A program made the position numbers and the translations under genes. A stretch of DNA of 43,390 bases from Microvirga brassicacearum (GTDB taxonomy: Bacteria; Pseudomonadota; Alphaproteobacteria; Rhizobiales; Beijerinckiaceae), in the NCBI RefSeq assembly GCF_008757455.1, contig NZ_VCMV01000038.1:1-43390 (forward strand), read 5' to 3'. The notes under the pieces were generated by a model, which was given only the letters and a program-made list of their open reading frames with translations, ran no database searches and had not been told where the DNA came from. Positions 38,541 through 43,390 of the stretch are shown one piece after another. The first letter of the stretch is position 1; each line of letters begins with the position of its first letter.

Positions 38541-40502
38541 ATGACAGACCCCGCCCTCACCAACGACTTCCCGCCGGCCACGGAAGCGGAATGGCGCAAG
38601 CGCGTCGAGGGCGTCCTGAAGGGGGCGGATTTCAACCGGAAGCTGGTCGCGCGAACCCATGACGGCATCGAGATCCAGCCGCTCTACGCGAAAGCGGAAG
38701 CGGGAGATCCGATCGTCCGCAACGAGCCGGGTGCATGGCGCGTTTCCCAGCGCGTGGATCATCCGGACCCCGCGACCGCGAACGAACTCGCACTGGCCGA
38801 TCTCTCGGGCGGCGCCGATGCGCTGACGCTGGTCGTCCGCAAGGCGCCGGCTTCCCGCGGCTTCGGTGTTGCCATTGCGACGCTCGATGACCTCGATCGC
38901 GCCCTTGCCGACGTGATGCTCGACCTCGTCCATCTTCGCCTCGATGCGGGCGGGCACGGGCGTCAGATCGCCGCCCTCCTCGTTGCCCTGGCCGATCGCC
39001 GCGGCCACGCCCTTTCCGGTCTCTCGGTCGATCTGGGGCTCGATCCTCTTGGCGCCATGGCCGCCATGGGCAAGCTCTCGGCCTCGTGGGACGAGGTGGC
39101 GGGGCGGATGTTCGAGACGCAGGCGGGCCTGTCGGAGCGTGGATTTGCCGGCCGCATCTTCCTGAGCGATGGCCGGCCCTATCACGAAGCCGGCGCCAGC
39201 GAGGCGCAAGAACTGGCGGCTGTGCTCGCGACCGGAATCGCTTATCTGCGGGCGCTCGAAGCGGGTGGGATTTCGCTCGACGCGGCAGGGAATGCCCTCG
39301 CTTTCCTGCTCGTGGCGGATGCGGACGAGTTTCTCACCGTGGCGAAGTTCAGGGCTTTGCGCCGCCTTTGGGCGCGGGTGGAGCAGGCCTCCGGCCTCGA
39401 CCCGCGGCCCATCCGTCTCCATGCGGAGACCGCATGGCGCATGACGACCCGGCGCGATCCGTGGGTCAATCTCTTGCGGACCACGGTTGCGACCTTCTCG
39501 GCCGGGCTTGGCGGGGCCGATGCCATCACCATCCTGCCCTTCACCACCGCGCTTGGCTTGCCGGATGCCTTTGCCCGCCGGATCGCGCGCAATACGCATC
39601 TGATCCTGCTGGAGGAGGCCAACCTCGCCCGCGTCGCGGATCCCGCCTCCGGCGCAGGCGGTTTCGAGGCCCTGACGGAGGCCCTGTGCGACAACGCCTG
39701 GGCGCTGTTTCAGGCAATCGAGCGCGATGGCGGCATCGTCGAGAGCCTGAAGCGCGGCACCGTGCAGCGGGATATCGCCGGGACCCAGGCGCAGCGGGAG
39801 AAAGCCATCGCCACGCGGAAGGAGCCGATCACCGGCACGAGCGAATTTCCCAACCTCCACGAAGGCGATGTCTCGGTCCTGATGCCGTCGCCCCTGTGGA
39901 ACGAGCCGACCCGCACCGACGAGACCGGTTCCGCCGCGGCATCGTCGCGTCCTGTTGCACCTTCGACCTTCTCGTCCCTCGTGGACAGGGCAGCAAAGGG
40001 CGCCGGATTGTCCGAGCTTGCCCATTCGGCGATCGGTCCTGCTCCTGTGGCGATCGCGCCGCTTCCGTCGCTCCGGGCAGCCGAGCCGTTCGAGCGCCTG
40101 CGCGATGCATCCGACGCCGTCCTGGCGCGGACCGGAGCGCGTCCGAAGGTGTTTCTGGCAACGCTTGGCAATGCCGCCGCCTTCACCGCGCGGGCAGGCT
40201 TCGCGAAGAACTTTTTCGAGGCGGGCGGCATCGAGGCCGTCATGGCGGCTTCCGGCGACATGCTGCCTGCCTACCGGGCCAGCGGCGCCGCTCTGATCTG
40301 CCTTTGCTCCTCCGACGAGATTTATCGAACCGAGGGCGTTGCCGCGATCGCGGCTTTGCGGCGGGACAGCGGCGCGCCCATTTACGTAGCCGGGCGACCG
40401 GCGGGATTCGAGACAGGCCTGACGGATGCCGGCGCCACGGGCTTCATCTACGCCGGCTGCGACGCGATTTTGGTGCTGCGCGAGGCTTTTGGCCGAGCTT
40501 AG
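38541..40502 (+). CDS. mutA: Methylmalonyl-CoA mutase small subunit
   Basis: A 653-residue MutA subunit. The N-terminal EAEWRKRVEGVLKGADFNRK and the barrel-type motifs (LHAETAWRMTTRRDPWVNLL, RTTVATFSAGLGGADAITIL, RIARNTHLILLEEA) match the alpha/beta-barrel of the mutase. The C-terminal cobalamin-like domain (PKVFLATLGNAAAFTARAGF) lacks the DxHxxG cobalt-ligand motif, as expected for the non-catalytic subunit. With MutB it converts methylmalonyl-CoA to succinyl-CoA, the last step of propionate use and part of the ethylmalonyl-CoA route. The start at 38541 (MTDPALTNDF) fits the family; the ribosome site (AGAG) is weak and directly follows the heptamer array. Confidence 0.93.
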   Translation: MTDPALTNDFPPATEAEWRKRVEGVLKGADFNRKLVARTHDGIEIQPLYAKAEAGDPIVRNEPGAWRVSQRVDHPDPATANELALADLSGGADALTLVVRKAPASRGFGVAIATLDDLDRALADVMLDLVHLRLDAGGHGRQIAALLVALADRRGHALSGLSVDLGLDPLGAMAAMGKLSASWDEVAGRMFETQAGLSERGFAGRIFLSDGRPYHEAGASEAQELAAVLATGIAYLRALEAGGISLDAAGNALAFLLVADADEFLTVAKFRALRRLWARVEQASGLDPRPIRLHAETAWRMTTRRDPWVNLLRTTVATFSAGLGGADAITILPFTTALGLPDAFARRIARNTHLILLEEANLARVADPASGAGGFEALTEALCDNAWALFQAIERDGGIVESLKRGTVQRDIAGTQAQREKAIATRKEPITGTSEFPNLHEGDVSVLMPSPLWNEPTRTDETGSAAASSRPVAPSTFSSLVDRAAKGAGLSELAHSAIGPAPVAIAPLPSLRAAEPFERLRDASDAVLARTGARPKVFLATLGNAAAFTARAGFAKNFFEAGGIEAVMAASGDMLPAYRASGAALICLCSSDEIYRTEGVAAIAALRRDSGAPIYVAGRPAGFETGLTDAGATGFIYAGCDAILVLREAFGRA

Positions 40503-40560
40503 CCGGTGGTCGAGGGGCGCCGTGTTTTAAGGATAGCTTCCCCATTGTGAGGGCCTTAAA

Positions 40561-40611
40561 ATGCAGGCCGATCTTCGTGCAATCGTCGAAAGCGTGACAA
40601 AAAGCCTATGA
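40561..40611 (+). CDS. 16-codon leader ORF overlapping the mutB start
   Basis: ATG at 40561 is preceded by GAGGG seven bases upstream and encodes [16 protein letters not shown]. Its TGA (40609-40611) overlaps the mutB ATG (40608-40610) as ATGA. mutB itself has no ribosome site (AAAAAGCCT before its ATG), so ribosomes ending the leader could re-initiate on mutB. The peptide has no obvious motif. The alternative is chance, since a 16-codon frame is short. Confidence 0.45.
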   Translation: MQADLRAIVESVTKSL

Positions 40612-42770
40612 GCCGCATTCCGGATTTCTCAGCCGTTGCCTTTGCGGATGTTCCGATGCCGACGGCTGCGGCCGATGTCGCGTCCCCCTGGCTGACGCCC
40701 GAGGGCATCCCGGTGAAACCTGTCTATGGGCCGCAGGATCGCGCCGGCATCGACTTCCTCGATACCTATCCCGGCATCGCGCCCTATCTGCGCGGGCCCT
40801 ACCCCACCATGTACGTAAACCAGCCCTGGACCGTGCGCCAGTATGCGGGGTTTTCGACGGCCGAGGATTCCAACGCCTTCTATCGCCGCAATCTCGCGGC
40901 CGGGCAGAAGGGCCTGTCCGTCGCGTTCGATCTTGCCACCCATCGCGGCTACGACAGCGATCATCCGCGTGTGTCCGGCGATGTGGGCATGGCGGGGGTC
41001 GCCATCGACTCGATCTATGACATGCGCACGCTGTTTTCCGGCATTCCGCTCGACCGGATGAGCGTGTCGATGACCATGAACGGCGCGGTGCTGCCGATCC
41101 TCGCGCTCTACATCGTGGCGGCGGAGGAACAGGGCGTGCCGCATGAGAAATTATCGGGCACGATCCAGAACGACATCCTGAAGGAATTCATGGTGCGCAA
41201 CACCTACATCTACCCGCCCAAAGGGTCGATGCGCATCATCTCGGATATCTTCGCCTACACGTCGCAGCATATGCCGAAGTTCAACTCGATCTCGATTTCC
41301 GGCTACCACATGCAGGAAGCCGGTGCGACGCAGGATCTCGAACTCGCCTACACGCTCGCGGACGGCGTCGAATACATCCGCGCCGGCCTCGCCGCGGGCC
41401 TGACCATCGATCAATTCGCGCCGCGCCTGTCGTTCTTCTGGGCGGTCGGCATGAACTTCTTCATGGAAGTCGCCAAGATGCGCGCCGCGCGCCTGATCTG
41501 GGCGAAGCTGGTGCGCGAATTCGATCCGAAGAGCGAGAAATCGCTGCCGCTGCGCACCCATTCGCAAACCTCGGGCTGGTCGCTGGCGGCGCAGGACGTG
41601 TTCAACAATGTCATCCGCACCTGCATCGAGGCAATGGCGGCAACGCAAGGGCACACGCAATCGCTGCACACCAACGCGCTCGACGAGGCGCTGGCGCTGC
41701 CGACCGACTTTTCCGCTCGCATCGCCCGCAACACGCAGCTCTTTCTGCAACAGGAAAGCGGCACCACGCGGATCATCGACCCTTGGGGCGGTTCCTATTA
41801 CGTGGAGAAGCTGACGCAGGAACTCAGCCAGAAGGCGTGGGCGCATATTCAGGAGGTCGAGAGCCTTGGGGGCATGGCGAAGGCGATCGAGGCCGGCATT
41901 CCGAAATTGCGCATCGAGGAAGCGGCCGCGCGCACGCAGGCGCGCATCGATTCCGGCCATCAGAAGATCATTGGCGTCAATTGCTTCAGGTCCGGCGACG
42001 AGGCGTCGATCGATATCCGGCAGGTCGATAACGCCTCCGTGCGCAACCAGCAGATCGAGAAGCTGCGTCGCCTACGCGCGGAGCGCAACCAGAGCGACGT
42101 CGATGCGGCGCTGGCGGCCTTGTCGAAGGGTGCGGCGGGCAACGACAACCTGCTCGACCTCGCGGTGAAAGCCGCACGCGCGAAAGCGACGGTGGGCGAA
42201 ATTTCCGACGCGCTCGAAAAAGTCTGGGGCCGGCACGTGGCGTCGATCAAGGCGATCTCGGGCGTCTACAAGCGGGAGATGGGCATGGACCAGCCGGCCT
42301 TGGACGAAGTGCATCGGCTCGTCGAGGAATTCGCCGATCAAGACGGCCGCCGCCCGCGCATCCTCGTGGCCAAGATGGGCCAGGACGGCCACGACCGCGG
42401 CCAGAAAGTCATCGCCTCCGCCTTCGCCGATCTTGGCTTCGACGTGGATATCGGGCCGCTTTTCGCCACGCCCGGCGAGGCAGCCCGCCAGGCGGTGGAG
42501 AATGACGTGCACATCATCGGCGTCTCGTCGCTCGCCGCAGGCCATCTCAGCCTCGTGCCGGAACTGAAAAGCGAACTCGCGAAATTCGGCCGCGACGACA
42601 TCATGATCGTCGTCGGCGGCGTCATTCCGCAGCAGGATTTCGAGGCGCTCCGCAAAGCCGGCGCCTCGGCGATCTTCCCGCCCGGAACGGTGATCGCGCA
42701 GGCGGCGATCGGGCTGATCGAGGAGTTGAACCAGCGGCTGGGTTATGGGCCCAAGCAGGCGGCGGAGTAA
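40608..42770 (+). CDS. mutB: Methylmalonyl-CoA mutase large, catalytic subunit
   Basis: A 720-residue catalytic subunit. The N-terminal substrate barrel shows [40 protein letters not shown] and [19 protein letters not shown]. The C-terminal B12-binding domain has [20 protein letters not shown], with the cobalt-ligating His595 inside DxHxxG (593-598), plus [10 protein letters not shown] and [10 protein letters not shown]. All signature residues are intact. It isomerises methylmalonyl-CoA to succinyl-CoA using adenosylcobalamin. It follows mutA by 105 bases, with a possible coupled leader peptide between. The chaperone gene meaB is not in the window. Confidence 0.97.
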   Translation: MSRIPDFSAVAFADVPMPTAAADVASPWLTPEGIPVKPVYGPQDRAGIDFLDTYPGIAPYLRGPYPTMYVNQPWTVRQYAGFSTAEDSNAFYRRNLAAGQKGLSVAFDLATHRGYDSDHPRVSGDVGMAGVAIDSIYDMRTLFSGIPLDRMSVSMTMNGAVLPILALYIVAAEEQGVPHEKLSGTIQNDILKEFMVRNTYIYPPKGSMRIISDIFAYTSQHMPKFNSISISGYHMQEAGATQDLELAYTLADGVEYIRAGLAAGLTIDQFAPRLSFFWAVGMNFFMEVAKMRAARLIWAKLVREFDPKSEKSLPLRTHSQTSGWSLAAQDVFNNVIRTCIEAMAATQGHTQSLHTNALDEALALPTDFSARIARNTQLFLQQESGTTRIIDPWGGSYYVEKLTQELSQKAWAHIQEVESLGGMAKAIEAGIPKLRIEEAAARTQARIDSGHQKIIGVNCFRSGDEASIDIRQVDNASVRNQQIEKLRRLRAERNQSDVDAALAALSKGAAGNDNLLDLAVKAARAKATVGEISDALEKVWGRHVASIKAISGVYKREMGMDQPALDEVHRLVEEFADQDGRRPRILVAKMGQDGHDRGQKVIASAFADLGFDVDIGPLFATPGEAARQAVENDVHIIGVSSLAAGHLSLVPELKSELAKFGRDDIMIVVGGVIPQQDFEALRKAGASAIFPPGTVIAQAAIGLIEELNQRLGYGPKQAAE

Positions 42771-42776
42771 CCTACC

Positions 42777-43274
42777 TCAGTCGATATCAAGCCGCTTCTC
42801 GAACCAATGATGGGCATAGGGCTCATCGTTGAAGCGGGGCACCTCCTGATATCCCTCGCTCCGATAGAGTGCCTGAGCCTCCGTGAGCGTGCGGTTGGTT
42901 TCGAGACGGAGCCTCCGAAGCCCCACGTCGCGCGCGGTCGTTTCCAGCACCCGAAGGATTTTGCGCGCGATCCCGTGGCCCCGCGCCACCGGCGCGGTCC
43001 ACATGCGCTTGATCTCGCCCGTAGCTGCATCCACGCGTTTCAGGGCGCCGCAGCCGACGGGGGCCCCATCAAGCCTGGCGACAACGAAGAAACCCGTCGG
43101 CGGCGTAAGCTCCTGGTCGCGAGCGGGATTGCTTCGGCTCGGGTCAAAACCGGTCTCAAAGCGCCCGGCCAGTTCTGCGAAATATTGCTCGACGCACCAG
43201 CGGGCGTCCGCGCTGTTGGGCGGTTCGACGCGTAGGTCGATTTCGACCTGATTCGGATTTCCGGCTTGTCCCAT
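42777..43274 (-). CDS. GNAT family N-acetyltransferase
   Basis: A 165-residue acetyltransferase. Motifs are DLRVEPPNSADARWCVEQYF, GFFVVARLDGAPVGCGALKR, then EIKRMWTAPVARGHGIARKI with the acetyl-CoA loop ARGHGIAR, and LRLETNRTLTEAQALYRSEG with a terminal strand. This is the common YhdJ/MarR-associated single-domain GNAT type; the substrate is unknown. The start is the ATG at 43274 or a TTG at 43283; neither has ideal spacing. It is convergent with mutB, six bases apart. Confidence 0.85.
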   Translation of the reverse strand: MGQAGNPNQVEIDLRVEPPNSADARWCVEQYFAELAGRFETGFDPSRSNPARDQELTPPTGFFVVARLDGAPVGCGALKRVDAATGEIKRMWTAPVARGHGIARKILRVLETTARDVGLRRLRLETNRTLTEAQALYRSEGYQEVPRFNDEPYAHHWFEKRLDID

Positions 43275-43314
43275 CGGTGTCAAAAGCCTCTGAACGCAAT
43301 CTCCTGGCGCGATC

Positions 43315-43390
43315 TTACCCCTGCCCCGCCCGCAACCCCACCGTCGCCACGCCTGCGCCGATCAGCAACGATCCGCCGACCTTGTTGATC
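43315..43390 (-). CDS. LysE family translocator, C-terminal fragment (truncated by window edge)
   Basis: Only the last 24 codons are visible, reading INKVGGSLLIGAGVATVGL then RAGQG and a TAA stop. A final hydrophobic helix of the form N-x-x-x-G-x-x-x-I-G-A-G is typical of the end of LysE/RhtB amino acid exporters. The rest lies beyond position 43390. The call rests on this short tail, so confidence is moderate. Confidence 0.6.
   Translation of the reverse strand, partial: INKVGGSLLIGAGVATVGLRAGQG

Overview
This is a high-GC alphaproteobacterial chromosome segment, most likely Hyphomicrobiales (Rhizobiales). That placement rests on a MucR/Ros regulator, DUF6456 and DUF1491 proteins, an HWE histidine kinase, a GTA-like terminase/portal pair, GGAAC-N17-GTT (EcfG-type) promoters, and intergenic palindromic repeats of a kind common in this order. 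Genus is not determinable by eye. No tRNA, rRNA, CRISPR array or insertion sequence was seen.

Layout. 1-4.6 kb: a gene-transfer-agent or prophage head module on the minus strand (small terminase, large terminase, portal). A plus-strand DoxX gene sits between terminase and portal, and repeats follow the portal. 4.6-9 kb: an EEP-family phosphohydrolase, a tiny DUF1328-like membrane protein behind a stress-type promoter, an orphan TakP-like TRAP binding protein, a DUF2939 protein, two tandem paralogous 26-27 aa membrane miniproteins not previously called, and YcgN. 9-17 kb: a class A PBP, a coupled DUF1214/DUF1254/GNAT operon, and a minus operon of a DivJ-like kinase, a peptidoglycan-binding membrane protein and a DUF1491 protein. 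17-26 kb: sufE, DUF6456, mucR, oligopeptidase B, an HWE kinase, an isochorismatase-fold hydrolase and an acidic membrane protein. 26-33 kb: sodB, an ada/2OG-oxygenase repair operon, a YdjC-type deacetylase, a GT2 glycosyltransferase and murJ. 33-43 kb: a DUF559 gene bracketed by two copies of a composite repeat, a class IV aminotransferase, an M20 dipeptidase, a Tyr/Gly-rich secreted protein, a HerA-like ATPase, a GTG-start Gly-rich protein, mutA-mutB (methylmalonyl-CoA mutase), a GNAT protein and the 3' end of a LysE-type exporter.

Most of the window is ordinary core genome. Themes are envelope building (PBP, MurJ, GT2, peptidoglycan-binding protein), stress and DNA repair (SodB, Ada, 2OG oxygenase, EcfG-type promoters) and propionate/methylmalonyl-CoA metabolism. 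The parts most worth a second look are small: the tandem miniproteins and their shared upstream motif (8.1-8.45 kb), the inverted heptamer arrays next to mutA, the 16-codon leader ORF overlapping mutB, the split head module, and the repeat-bracketed DUF559 gene.
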